NCBI GenBank assembly: GCA_949318235.1
Contig: OX439133.1
Location: forward strand, 3,018,097-3,082,096
Source of the DNA: Ecdyonurus torrentis
Lineage: Eukaryota > Arthropoda > Insecta > Ephemeroptera > Heptageniidae
Length of the DNA: 64,000 bases
Direction of reading: 5' to 3'
Of this stretch, positions 28,506-43,409 are shown piece by piece. The notes beneath the pieces were generated by a model, which was not told the DNA's origin, ran no database searches, and was given only the letters and a program-made list of their open reading frames with translations. The translations under genes were made by a program, and so were the position numbers. Every line of letters begins with the position of its first letter. Positions within the stretch are counted from its first letter, which is position 1.

Positions 28506-28800
28506 CGGGTATACACATTTTATAGACAATTTTTTACTACAGCAAAATGATTTCAAGTCTTAATTATTGTATGCAATAAATAGTATTTTAATAATTAACT
28601 TTAAATAGAAAACCTTTGCAAGTGAATGAGAAAATAAACGAAAGATTAAAATGAAAGATTAATAATAATATGAACAAATAAGAGCTAGTAAAAGACTTTG
28701 ATACGTAGAAAGTATAGAGAACGAGGAAAACTAAAAATTAAGGGAGGGGGTTAAGTTTATATAACATTCTAAATCAGGGGCGGACTTAGGCTCCACGGCC

Positions 28801-29000
28801 NNNNNNNNNNNNNNNNNNNNNNNNNNNNNNNNNNNNNNNNNNNNNNNNNNNNNNNNNNNNNNNNNNNNNNNNNNNNNNNNNNNNNNNNNNNNNNNNNNNN
28901 NNNNNNNNNNNNNNNNNNNNNNNNNNNNNNNNNNNNNNNNNNNNNNNNNNNNNNNNNNNNNNNNNNNNNNNNNNNNNNNNNNNNNNNNNNNNNNNNNNNN
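28801..29000. other. assembly gap (200 N)
   Basis: Exactly 200 N, a placeholder length. Sequence entering it reads CAGGGGCGGACTTAGGCTCC, a common hAT-type terminus, so an unassembled transposon may fill it. The last lectin-pseudogene exon could also be here. Confidence 0.97.
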
Positions 29001-29341
29001 ATAGGGTGATTTCATTCATGTTAAAGTCGACGTCATAAATGAGTACTAAATAACATTGGCCGGTATAGGAAAATAGCACATTTGGCCAGTTAAAAAATAC
29101 CATAGAGTTATTATTTGAAAAATACTTCGCGATTTTTTTGAGAGCATTTTTGATGCTGTTAACAAGTTGAATTAGTATCTCAAGTATGTGAGAAACATAA
29201 TAATGACCAAAAAAAAAAAAAGCAAAATTTTAAAAGAAAATAGCCAAAAGCTACGTTTGTCCTATGCTGAGCAATGTTATTCATTGCTCAAGAAGAGCAT
29301 CGTAAATCACTTAGAATGACGTCATGCGTACACGCCCTATA
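29001..29341 (-). mobile_element. MITE family A beside the assembly gap
   Basis: The copy starts at the end of the N run (ATAGGGTGATTTCATTCAT) and ends TGCGTACACGCCCTATAG. The left terminal base may be in the gap. Confidence 0.78.
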
Positions 29342-29873
29342 GCATGGCGACCCTACTTTTTTTTTTTTTTTTTTTTTTTTAATGTATATCACTGTGCAAA
29401 GATTCATATTTTTCTTTCTTTGCAATTTTTCAATCAAATCCCGCAGTAATTAATTTTCCGCCCTAAATTTTAATTTATCTGAGTTGTTGTATCTAAATTT
29501 ATATACGAGAAAACAAAAATAACGTAATAATTGGTGCACTAATTATATATGAAATAACATTAAATAATCAAGCTCTAAAAAAAAATTATTATGCTATTAT
29601 GTAACTTAAGCAGTAAAACATAGATTATGCTGAATTAAAAAAATTGTGCTGAAAAAAAAAATAACATACCGCATCAATTATAGTTATTTACAATATTTAC
29701 GTATTTATTTTTTCAAAAGCTTTTTAACTTTTTTTTTTCTGTATTTTTATTGCATATTTTAATGGTACAGTACGTTCTGAAAACATTGATACGCGAATTT
29801 CTAATTTTTAAGCTCATAAGAGTATTTTTATTAATCAAAATTTGAAAAATGATATCACGTTCAAGAACTTAAA

Positions 29874-30152
29874 TATAGGGTGTATACGGATGACGTCATA
29901 TTTAATGCGCTTGGATGCCATACTAGAATAATGAATAACATTGCTAGCATAGGACAAACTTTATTAATTTTGACTATTTTTTTTTTTTAAGAATGCGGTT
30001 AATTTTTTTTTTTTTTATTATTATTTTTCTTACATATACGTACTTGAGACACTCGATCATTCAAGCTATTAACAGAATTAATGCTCTAAAAAAATATTAC
30101 GCATGGTATTTTTAAACTGGTAAAATTAGTTATTTTCCTATGCTGTCCATCA
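29874..30152 (+). mobile_element. MITE family A, 3' truncated
   Basis: It begins TATAGGGTGTATACGGATGA with TGACGTCA. It is lost after CCTATGCTGTCCATCATG, where an unrelated CGGACTGGC segment begins. Confidence 0.75.
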
Positions 30153-31380
30153 TGCAATGTCGGACTGGCCATTAAAGTTGGTCAGGAAATCCTGACGAAA
30201 CCCTACTGGTTTGGGGCCCTGTTCGTTACCTACTCTTCAAAAAAAAAAAAAAAAAAGGGGGGGGGGGGGGGGGGGGGAAAGCAAAAAGAAAATGAAAAGA
30301 AAAAAGAAAGAGAAAAAAAAATAAAATAAAAACTAGGGTGAAAAACACCCAAAAAATTCACTATGTCCTATATTTGTTTTAACTCTTAAAACGACCTTTT
30401 TTGCACTTATTTTCTTACATTATACATTATGATTTATTATATTCATTATTTATATGAATGAAATATATGTTATAATACGTAATTTTGAAAAGTAAATAAA
30501 TATAACATCAATTTTAATAAACCATATAAAATTTATTATTTATATTACATAAAAGATTTTTTTTTATACCCTCTATGACAGTTTTTTTTTTTTTTTTTTT
30601 TTTTCGAGGGACGAACAGAGCACTAGGGTTTTTAGGGATCCAGGGCCCCCAAAAACCTGTCAGTCATGGATATACGCTGTCGGTCGAAAATTTATCCAGT
30701 CAACTTCCTTTTGGTGTTTAATATTAAAAAAAACTAATTTTATCGATAAAATATTATTATTGATTTTTTCCCTTTGTTTCTTTGTTTCTTTTCTTTTCTT
30801 TTTCTTTTTCTTTTTTTTTACTTTTTCTTTTCTTAGATCGATCAACGTGGCTCTTAAAGTGATCTATTTCAAATCAAGATCTTGCTTTAAAAAGGTTGTA
30901 AGATCACCGATCAGTTCAATTTTAATGATTGTTCATAACAAATTTTGATCTATAAAAATAAGGGTCACTATACAACACAATTTTATATATTTTTTTAACA
31001 AGCAAAAATATTTAAATATTTTTATAGTTATAAAAAAGCAACTACTTTAGGTGTTTTTTTGCTTAAAAAAGGGGCGTGTTTTAAAAATTTCAAAATTTGG
31101 TATACCGACAGGAGACGATTTCGAAGAAGGCTTCGCTACTTGATCCCAATGCTGAAGCCAGTGGCTATTTCTCTCTTCTCCGCACCAGGGCTAGGTCACG
31201 GGTACCCCAAGACCTAATCACTCAGCCTCAAATACCAATGCAGAATATTATTAATATTAAAAATAAATGTTATAGGCAAAAGTGAACCACTAAAATTACC
31301 CAGTGCTTGTAACTCCAAGTTCGGCGGTTTAGAGAACAATGATGCTTTATTTAAATATATTACAAGTTACGCCAACCTGC
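30153..31380. other. transposon debris and simple sequence upstream of ferritin
   Basis: CGGACTGGCC-type terminus at 30157, A and G homopolymers at 30240-30277, a pyrimidine tract near 30770-30830, then a GC-richer stretch (31100-31230, GGGCTAGGTCACGGGTACCC) whose short frame I do not recognise. Confidence 0.4.
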
Positions 31381-31385
31381 ACATC

Positions 31386-35223
<3,838 letters not shown>

Positions 35224-35507
35224 TAACAGCAACCTTGCTTCTAAATTTAAGATTTTATATTCTTTTTGCTCCATTTATATAAATAAATTTTTATCATTCA
35301 CGTTTTCCATTTTATTCTTTTTCAATTCTTGCCTAACAAAATTACAATTAGTATTTAGAGGTGACCAATAAAGCGGTTAACTGGCTCATATTTTAGGTGC
35401 GTGACTATAAGACTTAATTTATACAATGTTATCTTCAAGTGGATATATCCAACCTTCTTCATTTTCATGTGTTTGACATAACTATTATTATATATTATAT
35501 TATACTT

Positions 35508-35832
35508 TTAAAGTCATAAAGAACAATTTGAACAAAAAGTTGTGTAATATATATCCTAACAAATCTAAAAATCAACGTTGATTTGGACGGAGTTGTTGAT
35601 TTCTAATTTATTTTCCATTCACAAAATGCCACTGGCGGTCACTGACGTCATTAGCTTGCCCGGTTTACGCGCGCGTAAAACAAGCGAGCTGTGACGTCAG
35701 TGATAACCGCCAGCGTCATTTTGTGAATGTAAAATAAATTAGAAATCAACAACTCCAGCCAAATCAACGTTGATTTTCAGGTTTGTTAGGATATTACACA
35801 ACTTTTTTGTTGAAAGTAATTCTACGCCTTTA
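35508..35832. mobile_element. MITE family C just downstream of ferritin
   Basis: TTAAAGTCATAAAGAACA to TTCTACGCCTTTAA. Arms with AATCAACGTTGATTT, centre with CACTGACGTCA and GTGACGTCAGTG. Confidence 0.87.
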
Positions 35833-35907
35833 AGTAACGTTAAATTTTGTTTTTTTTAAATTTTGTGACCGTTTAGTTTGTCAGATATATATTTAAAGCT
35901 TTTATAG

Positions 35908-36062
35908 TGACTAATAAAGGTACTAACAACTTTTTTGAGGCTGAATTTAAGCGATTTCACTTACATCCGCTTCCACTTACAACGCATGCGCAGTACGTCG
36001 AAACGGATGTGACCGAAATCACTTATAGTCGGCCTTAAAACCGTCGTTCCTTTACTAGTCAA
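35908..36062. mobile_element. short palindromic element
   Basis: TAGTGACTAATAAAGGTACT against TTCCTTTACTAGTCAATA. Inside, TCACTTACATCCG faces CGGATGTGACCG. It touches a family B copy. Confidence 0.6.
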
Positions 36063-36402
36063 TAGGAATAGACCAGAGAAAAACATAAGCATTTATATCA
36101 CAAAATACTTGATGGGATTTACAAAAATAACATTAGATTGTCTCAAAACCCAACAGTAGCCCCGTAGCAGAGATTATAAAATTCGATTTATGCAACCCGC
36201 ATAACATTTTCATACTAATTTTTGCATGTTTCTGACATCATAAACATGAATTTTTACGCAAATTGCATACTTTACAGTTTTTTTAAGCTCTCTCGTGGAG
36301 CTACATTAACATTCTGGTAAAAATTGTCATCAGTTTTGAAGATACCATTTTGTGTTTATTCATTGAAAAGCACATGTTGTTTTATGTGGTCTATGGCTTT
36401 AA
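36063..36402 (-). mobile_element. MITE family B
   Basis: AGGAATAGACCAGAGAAAAA to GTGGTCTATGGCTTTAA. The CRE has decayed to TGACATCA. Confidence 0.83.
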
Positions 36403-36780
36403 ATTCGGCCTCAAAACAGCTTTAAATATTAGTCAATATTTAATAGAATTATAGGATATATATTTTTTTAAATTTAACAAGCAAAATCTATAAAATATCT
36501 ATCTTATCTTTAAGATTTTATTATGATATTATATATATATAATTTATATATATATGAACATATATTAGAGTTAAGTGTAAATTAATTGTTAAATAAATAT
36601 GAAAACTTTTACTGAATAAAATCACACAATTTTTATTTTATTATAAAAACCTTTGATCTTAAAAAATAAAAAAAAATGAAATTATTGTGAAAAGAATAAT
36701 TTTAATCTAACATTTTCTATGCACATTAACATGTAAAAAATAAATTACGTAAAATTGATGCTTCATTGAACACCTTTTGC

Positions 36781-37058
36781 TATAGGGTGTATGCATTCAT
36801 GTTAAAGTCAACACCATGTTGGATAACTTAATAACATGGGTGGCATAGGACAAAAAATCATTTTGCCAGTTTAAAAACACTATACAATATTTTTGAGAGC
36901 ATTGATGCTGTAAATATGCTGAATTAGTATCTCAAGTATGTGAGAAAAATAGCAATAACAAAAAAAATTAACCGATTTCCCAAAGAAAATTGGCTTAAAT
37001 GAAGTTTGTCCTATGCTCCAAGCGCAATAAATATGATGTCATCCGCATACACCCTATA
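36781..37058 (-). mobile_element. MITE family A, internally shortened
   Basis: TATAGGGTGTATGCATTC to GCATACACCCTATA, 278 bp. About 30 bases around the usual TGCTCAGCATAGG segment are deleted, and the CRE is TGATGTCA. Confidence 0.82.
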
Positions 37059-37223
37059 TTATGGAGCACAAATGTTGTTATTTTGTAATAACATAAGTAA
37101 TTATGCTGAACATGTTAACTATTATGTTATGTAGTATAATCATAATGCATAAATATTGCTGCATTTATCTAGCATAATTATTAGGTATTTATCATCTTTT
37201 GAATTTGAGTAAATTTATCATTC

Positions 37224-37540
37224 TATAGGGTGTATGCATATGACGTCATACTGAATGCGCTTTGACGCCATACTAGATCAATAAATAAATTTGCTCAGCA
37301 TAGGACCAATGTTATCTTTGACTATTTTCTTTCAAAAATTAGTTAAATTTTTATTTTTTTATTTTATTTTTTTTTCTCGCATACTTGAAATTTTTATTCA
37401 ACATATTAACAACAATAATGCTCTAAAAAATATTAGTAAGTATTTTTAAACTGGCAAAATGTTTAATATTCACATACTGGCCCATGTTATTTAGTGCACA
37501 AATATGGCGTCGACTTTTATATGCATGCAAACATCCTATA
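37224..37540 (+). mobile_element. MITE family A
   Basis: TATAGGGTGTATGCATATGA to GCAAACATCCTATA, about 317 bp, with TGACGTCA near the left end. Confidence 0.82.
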
Positions 37541-37843
37541 TCAAATAAAAATAATAATTTGGTTAATATATATTATTTTTTCCAATTTATTTTCAAAATC
37601 AAATTAACGATTAAATAATAATTAATTATTGCAACTTTTATATGGCTTTATAAATTGCAGTTATCAACATTTTATATAGAATTTGAAATTTAGGATTTTT
37701 ACTGTAGATTCTACATATAATTATGTAGAATGTGTAGTTTCTACATTCTCACATTTAATTTTTTAAATTTAAATTTTCTACATTAAAGGTAAAAATTTGT
37801 GCAGTTTTAGTATCAGAAAATTCTACATTTGTTTCTGTAGAGT

Positions 37844-40800
37844 CTACATTAATGTAGAATATGTAGTTTCTACATTTTCACTTTTTATTTTTAAATCAAA
37901 AGTTTCACATTCTACATTAGAAATTTGTGGAGATTTTGATGCAGAAAATTCTACATTTCTTCCTGTAGATTCTACATTATTTATTAATGTAGAATTTATA
38001 GCTTCTACATTTTTACATTTAATTTTTAAATTTGATGTTTCATTTTCTACATTAACAATAGAAATTGGTGGAGATTTTGTACTAGAAAATTCTACATTAT
38101 TTGTTACTGTAGAATTTGTAATTTCTACATTTTCACATTTATTTTTTAAATCAGTAGTTTTATTATCTATACAAATAGACGTAGCTTTTTTTCCAAAAAT
38201 ATTTTCAATATTAATTACAAATTCTACATCAGAATTATCTGCCCATAAATATTTCACATTTTGTTCATCAAATTCTTCAATTTCAACATCAGCACCTCTA
38301 GATTCTACAGTAAAAGGTACGTTATTAAATTCTACATGTGTATCTACAGTTTCAGATTTTACATTAAATTCTACATTATTATTTACAAAACATACATTTT
38401 CTTCTATATTTTCTATCATTTTTTCAGCTAAAATTACATTTAAATCAGATTCTACATTATTACAATCACAAAATATATTTTTTTCATTCTTAACTGTTAT
38501 TTTTTCTGATAAAATCAAACTATTATCAGATTCTACACAATTTTCTACATGCGTGATATTGTCTACATAATTTTCAATATGATTAGATTCAGCTATATTA
38601 GAAGATTCTAAATCATATATTAATTCTGCAATACAATATTTTCTATGCTCTTTTAAAGCTTTATGACTTGAAAAACTTTTTTTACATCCACAAATTGAAT
38701 TAAGTATAGAATTTCTTTTTTGTCGATGAAATTCCGCTACACATTTTTCTTGGTGCAATTCAAGTAATTCCTTATTTTCATATACATTTAAACATATCCC
38801 ACATTCAAAATGTGGTACGTAACAATTAGAATCTATTCTCGATATTACATTTTCTTTAATAAATTTTGCTATACATATTTCTTGATGTTTTTCAAATAAT
38901 TCTTCAGTTTTAAATTTTAATTTACACATTTTACATTCTATAATATATCTTAAATTTGGTGATTTTTTACATTCTAATTCAATATGTTTTTCAAAATCAC
39001 CTCTAACTGTAAAATAAGTTTCACAAAATTCACAAATAATAAGTCTTGGTTTTTTTCTACAGTATGTTATATGTCGATTAAGAACTCTTGTACAAGAATA
39101 ATAGCTTTTACAATACGTACATTGCTTTTTTTTACAGTTCTTTGCATGTTTAAGTAATGATATTTTAGAATCAAATATATCTTCACAATATTCACATTTA
39201 TTTCTCTTAGTTACATGAACACGGAATTCACATTTTAAATTATGTTCGTTAAATAATCCTTTATTTAACGCATATAATTTTTGACAAATTTTACATTTAT
39301 TTAAATACGAAGGAACTGGTGGATATTTCTTGAAACATACATGCTGAAGAATGCTTTCCATAGTAAATAATTCATGGCATAGACGACAACTTACTAAATT
39401 TTCAGATTTAGAGCATTTTCGTTGCGAATTTTCTTTTCTTACTTCAGAATCTAAAAATTTAATCATATTTTCACATTCTTCATTAATATGTTTTAATAAA
39501 TCTAATTTGGATTCTAATTTTAAGTAACAATATACACATTGGTAATTTAATTTTTGAGTATTTTGCCAATAATTATGTTCATTATTAATTATATTCATTT
39601 TTCTATGAGTACAGTATTTTAGATGTAGTTCTATATTTTCTGGATTATTCTTAGGTAATATTTGACGTCCACAAAATTCACATACGCTATCTCCGGAGAA
39701 TAAGGGAGGTTCAGGGATATATCCATTAGTTTTTAAACAATTGGGAATGTGTTGAAGTAGTTTATATATAGATTTGGTACACTTATCACAATTACTGCAT
39801 TTATGATGATGGTATTTATATGAGTATTGGACTAATTGGGATTTATGGGCAATTTTAATATGATTATGTAAATTTATAACGTATTTTTCACATACTGGGC
39901 AGAATTGTTCAGTAACAGTTACTGGTCTTCTCATTCTTTTACGTACGTTAATTGGATTACCTGTATATGATAATTTGTCAACTTTTATGATATTTCTTTT
40001 TGGTAAAAATTTAGTTTTTATATTCATTGTGTTAGGTTTTGTTTGCTTTATTTTTTCAACTGTTTTTATTAAATTTTCTTCATTTTTATTGGTTTTATGA
40101 TTTTCTAAATTTTCTAAATTTTCCGATGTGGATTCATTTATATTTAAATTTGAATCTATTTCAGGGTTTTGGACTTCAGAATTGATAGGTACCAATTCAG
40201 ATTCAAAAGGTTCTCTTACAGGACTGTTGGAAACAGAATCTAAGGACTCAATTTCAGGACTGATAGATTTGGACTCAAAAGGTAGATTTTCTGAATTGTT
40301 GGGTTTAGATTCAATACTGCTAGATCCTGGATTAGGACTTTTAGGAACAGATTCTAAAGAAGCTAAAGAATTCAAAGGTACATTTTCAAGATTCAAGGAT
40401 TCAGGAATAGATTTTAAGGGTTCTACTTCAGAACTTTTGGTTTTGGGGTCCAATAGTAACTTTTTTAGATTTTTAGATTCAGATTCAGGACTTATGGGAA
40501 TGGATTTTAAAGATTCTAATTCAGGACTTATGGTTTTGGGGTCAAATGGCAACTTTTTTACATTTTTATATTCAGATTCAGGACTTATGGGAATGGATTT
40601 TAAAGATTCTAATTCAGAATTTTTGAGTTTGGAATCCAAAGAAACGTTTTTGGAACATTTAGGTTTAGAATCCTGAATTTTATGGACATTTTTAAGTGGA
40701 CTTTTTTGTACTTTTTGAGTTTCTTGAGAAGAAATTGTATTTGCTAGTTCTAAAGATGATTTGTAACAGACAAGTAGGTCTTCGCTTTTTTTAATCTCCT

Positions 40801-42676
40801 CCTCAGATTTTACTTTCTTAACTAACAAAGAATCACAATCATCACTCGTTCTTTCTCTTTTATTTCCTATTACTGCAACTATTTCAAGCTTATTTTTATC
40901 TGATTTATCATAGCTTATTTGTGACTTATTTACAAGTTTTTCTAAATCAGAAGTTTGCTTATTTTTAGAAAAACTTATTTTTGAACTATTTTCAAGTATT
41001 TTTGAATTTTTAGTAATTAAATTTGAACTTGTTTGTAATTTTGAATCAATACAACTCTTTACATTTTTTGAACTTTCAGATAAATGCTTATTACAATGTA
41101 TTTTTGAAGACATTAATTTTGAACTACTTCCAAGTATTTTTGAATTTTCAGAGTTTGAAACACATGTTTTTGATTGTGAATAATAACTTGCTATATTTTT
41201 AGATCTAATTTGTGAACAATCAGTTTTTAAATCTGAATGATTTTCAAGTATTTGTGAACTATTTGAAGTAACATCAAATAAACATTTTTTCTTAATATTT
41301 TTGTTCAAAAACTTTGCACATTTAGATTTAAATAAACTATCGATATCATTTAAAACAGGAACTTGAGGTAAATCTACAGCATTTCTGTTACTAGAATGAG
41401 ATTTTTTCTTATTGGTACATATATTTTTCATTAAATCAATTTCTTGCTCGTAAGCGTCACGAATGGCTTCAGTTTTATCTTTAAGGGTAAGTTTTGAACT
41501 GCTCCTATGTTTTACAACGTTCTTTTTTTTACTGGGACTTTGTTTCAAAATTTCAGATAAAACAGATATTTTATTTTTAATTTGTTTCGTTGTATCAACG
41601 TTTTTATGTATAATTTTGGAACTACTTTTACATTCTGACATTTCACTATTATTTTTTTCATTACCTTCATTTTTGTTTTTATGAAAATCTTCGATAGTAT
41701 AACTTTTACGTTCCATACTAGTATTTTTTTTACTAGCTTCATATTCGGTAACACCAAAATCTTTAAGAGTTGAACTTTTACGTTTAAGGGTAGAATTTTT
41801 GTTACTAGGGCTTTGCTTCCTAATTTCAGACAAAACCGACATTTTAGTTTTAATTTGTTTCGTGTAATCTGCGTTTTTATGTACAATGTTAAATTTAATT
41901 TTACATTCCGAAGTCTCAGTATTTTTAATAGGGCTATGTTTAGTAATATCAGATTTACTATGAATTTGTTTCGTTGTATCCACAATTTTAGAATTACTAT
42001 TACATTCGGACATTTCAATCTTTTTACTATAACTTTGTTTGTTAATTTCAGACGAAACGAGCATTTTAATTTGTTTCGTTGCATCATTACAATTTTTTAC
42101 ATTTTTTGGACTAATTTTAGAACTGTCTGAACTTGAAGCTATATGTTTATCATGTATTTTTGAATACATTAATTTGGAAGTATTTTCAAGTTTTTTTAAT
42201 TGTTTACAACTTAAATTTAAACCACTTCGTTGTGAATTTTTATCATAATTAGTTTTTAAATTCTTATGTCTAATTTGTGTTTCTAAATTTAATGTACATA
42301 ATTTTGAACAATTTGCTTCATCATTTGTTTTAGTTTCAAATAAAGATTTTTGTGTGATGTTTTTACTTAAATATTTTTTACATTTAGCTTTAAATACACT
42401 TTCAAAATCATTTAAGGCAGAAACTGCAGGTAAATCAATGACTTTCCCATCCCTAGAATTGGATTTCGTATAAATATTTTTCATATTGTCATTATTACTA
42501 ACGTCACTTTCATTTTTGCACTTTTTTATGTTTTTACAAGAATTGTCAATGAATAAACTGATTTGTTTTTGTTCGTTATTACTCACTGTACTATGTTCAG
42601 AATGTTTCAACTTTGCACATTTTTCTTGTCGCAATCTTTTCTTCTCCGCACGTTTTCTTTTGAAGTAGCTTGTCAC
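37844..42676 (-). CDS. terminal giant exon of zinc-finger gene (1,610 codons)
   Basis: One uninterrupted reading frame from the AG acceptor at 42677 to a TAG at 37844. Residues about 1-30 are basic (KRKRAEKKRLRQEK). Residues about 40-540 hold a large internal duplication (LPAVSALNDFESVFKAKCKK against LPQVPVLNDIDSLFKSKCAK) and about four copies of a unit like TTKQIKNKISVLSEI. Residues about 685-750 repeat ESLKSIPISPESE. Residues about 925-1350 hold around twelve zinc fingers, nearly all C-x2-C...H-x3/4-C rather than H...H: for example CEYCEDIFDSKISLLKHAKN-C, CTYCKSYYSCTRVLNRHITY-C and CEFCETYFTVRGDFEKHIEL-EC. Residues about 1500-1610 are tandem NVEF units. An AT-rich Lys/Asn/Ser codon bias runs throughout. 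There is no close named homologue I can recall. Confidence 0.85.
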   Translation of the reverse strand: MTSYFKRKRAEKKRLRQEKCAKLKHSEHSTVSNNEQKQISLFIDNSCKNIKKCKNESDVSNNDNMKNIYTKSNSRDGKVIDLPAVSALNDFESVFKAKCKKYLSKNITQKSLFETKTNDEANCSKLCTLNLETQIRHKNLKTNYDKNSQRSGLNLSCKQLKKLENTSKLMYSKIHDKHIASSSDSSKISPKNVKNCNDATKQIKMLVSSEINKQSYSKKIEMSECNSNSKIVDTTKQIHSKSDITKHSPIKNTETSECKIKFNIVHKNADYTKQIKTKMSVLSEIRKQSPSNKNSTLKRKSSTLKDFGVTEYEASKKNTSMERKSYTIEDFHKNKNEGNEKNNSEMSECKSSSKIIHKNVDTTKQIKNKISVLSEILKQSPSKKKNVVKHRSSSKLTLKDKTEAIRDAYEQEIDLMKNICTNKKKSHSSNRNAVDLPQVPVLNDIDSLFKSKCAKFLNKNIKKKCLFDVTSNSSQILENHSDLKTDCSQIRSKNIASYYSQSKTCVSNSENSKILGSSSKLMSSKIHCNKHLSESSKNVKSCIDSKLQTSSNLITKNSKILENSSKISFSKNKQTSDLEKLVNKSQISYDKSDKNKLEIVAVIGNKRERTSDDCDSLLVKKVKSEEEIKKSEDLLVCYKSSLELANTISSQETQKVQKSPLKNVHKIQDSKPKCSKNVSLDSKLKNSELESLKSIPISPESEYKNVKKLPFDPKTISPELESLKSIPISPESESKNLKKLLLDPKTKSSEVEPLKSIPESLNLENVPLNSLASLESVPKSPNPGSSSIESKPNNSENLPFESKSISPEIESLDSVSNSPVREPFESELVPINSEVQNPEIDSNLNINESTSENLENLENHKTNKNEENLIKTVEKIKQTKPNTMNIKTKFLPKRNIIKVDKLSYTGNPINVRKRMRRPVTVTEQFCPVCEKYVINLHNHIKIAHKSQLVQYSYKYHHHKCSNCDKCTKSIYKLLQHIPNCLKTNGYIPEPPLFSGDSVCEFCGRQILPKNNPENIELHLKYCTHRKMNIINNEHNYWQNTQKLNYQCVYCYLKLESKLDLLKHINEECENMIKFLDSEVRKENSQRKCSKSENLVSCRLCHELFTMESILQHVCFKKYPPVPSYLNKCKICQKLYALNKGLFNEHNLKCEFRVHVTKRNKCEYCEDIFDSKISLLKHAKNCKKKQCTYCKSYYSCTRVLNRHITYCRKKPRLIICEFCETYFTVRGDFEKHIELECKKSPNLRYIIECKMCKLKFKTEELFEKHQEICIAKFIKENVISRIDSNCYVPHFECGICLNVYENKELLELHQEKCVAEFHRQKRNSILNSICGCKKSFSSHKALKEHRKYCIAELIYDLESSNIAESNHIENYVDNITHVENCVESDNSLILSEKITVKNEKNIFCDCNNVESDLNVILAEKMIENIEENVCFVNNNVEFNVKSETVDTHVEFNNVPFTVESRGADVEIEEFDEQNVKYLWADNSDVEFVINIENIFGKKATSICIDNKTTDLKNKCENVEITNSTVTNNVEFSSTKSPPISIVNVENETSNLKIKCKNVEAINSTLINNVESTGRNVEFSASKSPQISNVECETFDLKIKSENVETTYSTLM

Positions 42677-43378
42677 CTGAAAGTAGAATTGATTTTTAGT
42701 GTTTGAAAGTTTGCCAGCGCTGGTAATTCTATCCTTTTGAAATTAGGAGGATAGAATAACCAGCAAGGGCCTTACCACAGTAGAAGTTCTATGGAGAGGT
42801 CGAAGTCTTGCATGGCACACTGTTTTGTTATAAAAAAAATTATATATTTTTCTTTAATATTGATCCTAACCGCGATGTTTTTTTCCTTAAATTGATTTTG
42901 AAATTAGAAGGCATAATATTACGTATTTATGCTACATTTATGTCTTTATAGCATAAATGATGATAAATTAGAAAACAAATAATTATGCTGTACAACATAA
43001 TAGTTATGCTATGTAACATATAGTTATTATGCAGCCTAGATTATGCTGTATTGAACAAATTGTGCTGAACATGAGCTAGCATAATAATTATTATTATTTT
43101 TTTTATTCTTCTTCTGGAATGGATAATATGGTTTTTGAGTTGTCATTTGAAAGTTAACAGTACTGTAATAATTGCTTGTGATAAACTTCTCAGGACCCTT
43201 GATCATCAAATAAGGGAGAAATGAGAAAAACTTAAGGCAGGAAATCAGGTATGTACTGCAAGAGTAAAAAATTGTAAAAAAAAAAAAAAAAAAACACTGT
43301 AAAAAAAATAATAATAAAAAAAAAAAGAGAAAACTGAATTCATGCACAGTGATACGTTAGGATAAGGTATATTATTTA

Positions 43379-43409
<31 letters not shown>

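Noticed and set aside
31097..31285. 62-codon plus-strand frame with LLDPNAEASGYFSLL
   Set aside because: No recognisable domain or splice signals; it may be a transposon scrap, but nothing supports a gene.
31295..31325. CAGTGC loop upstream of ferritin as an iron-responsive element
   Set aside because: The five bases on each side do not pair with a bulged C in the required way, and secreted ferritins often lack one.
37797..38570. 257-codon plus-strand frame
   Set aside because: A shadow of the zinc-finger exon; its periodic Ser/Thr/Phe content mirrors the NVEF repeat on the other strand.
40128..42130. Other frames over the zinc-finger exon
   Set aside because: No domain content; they follow the repeat structure of the real frame.
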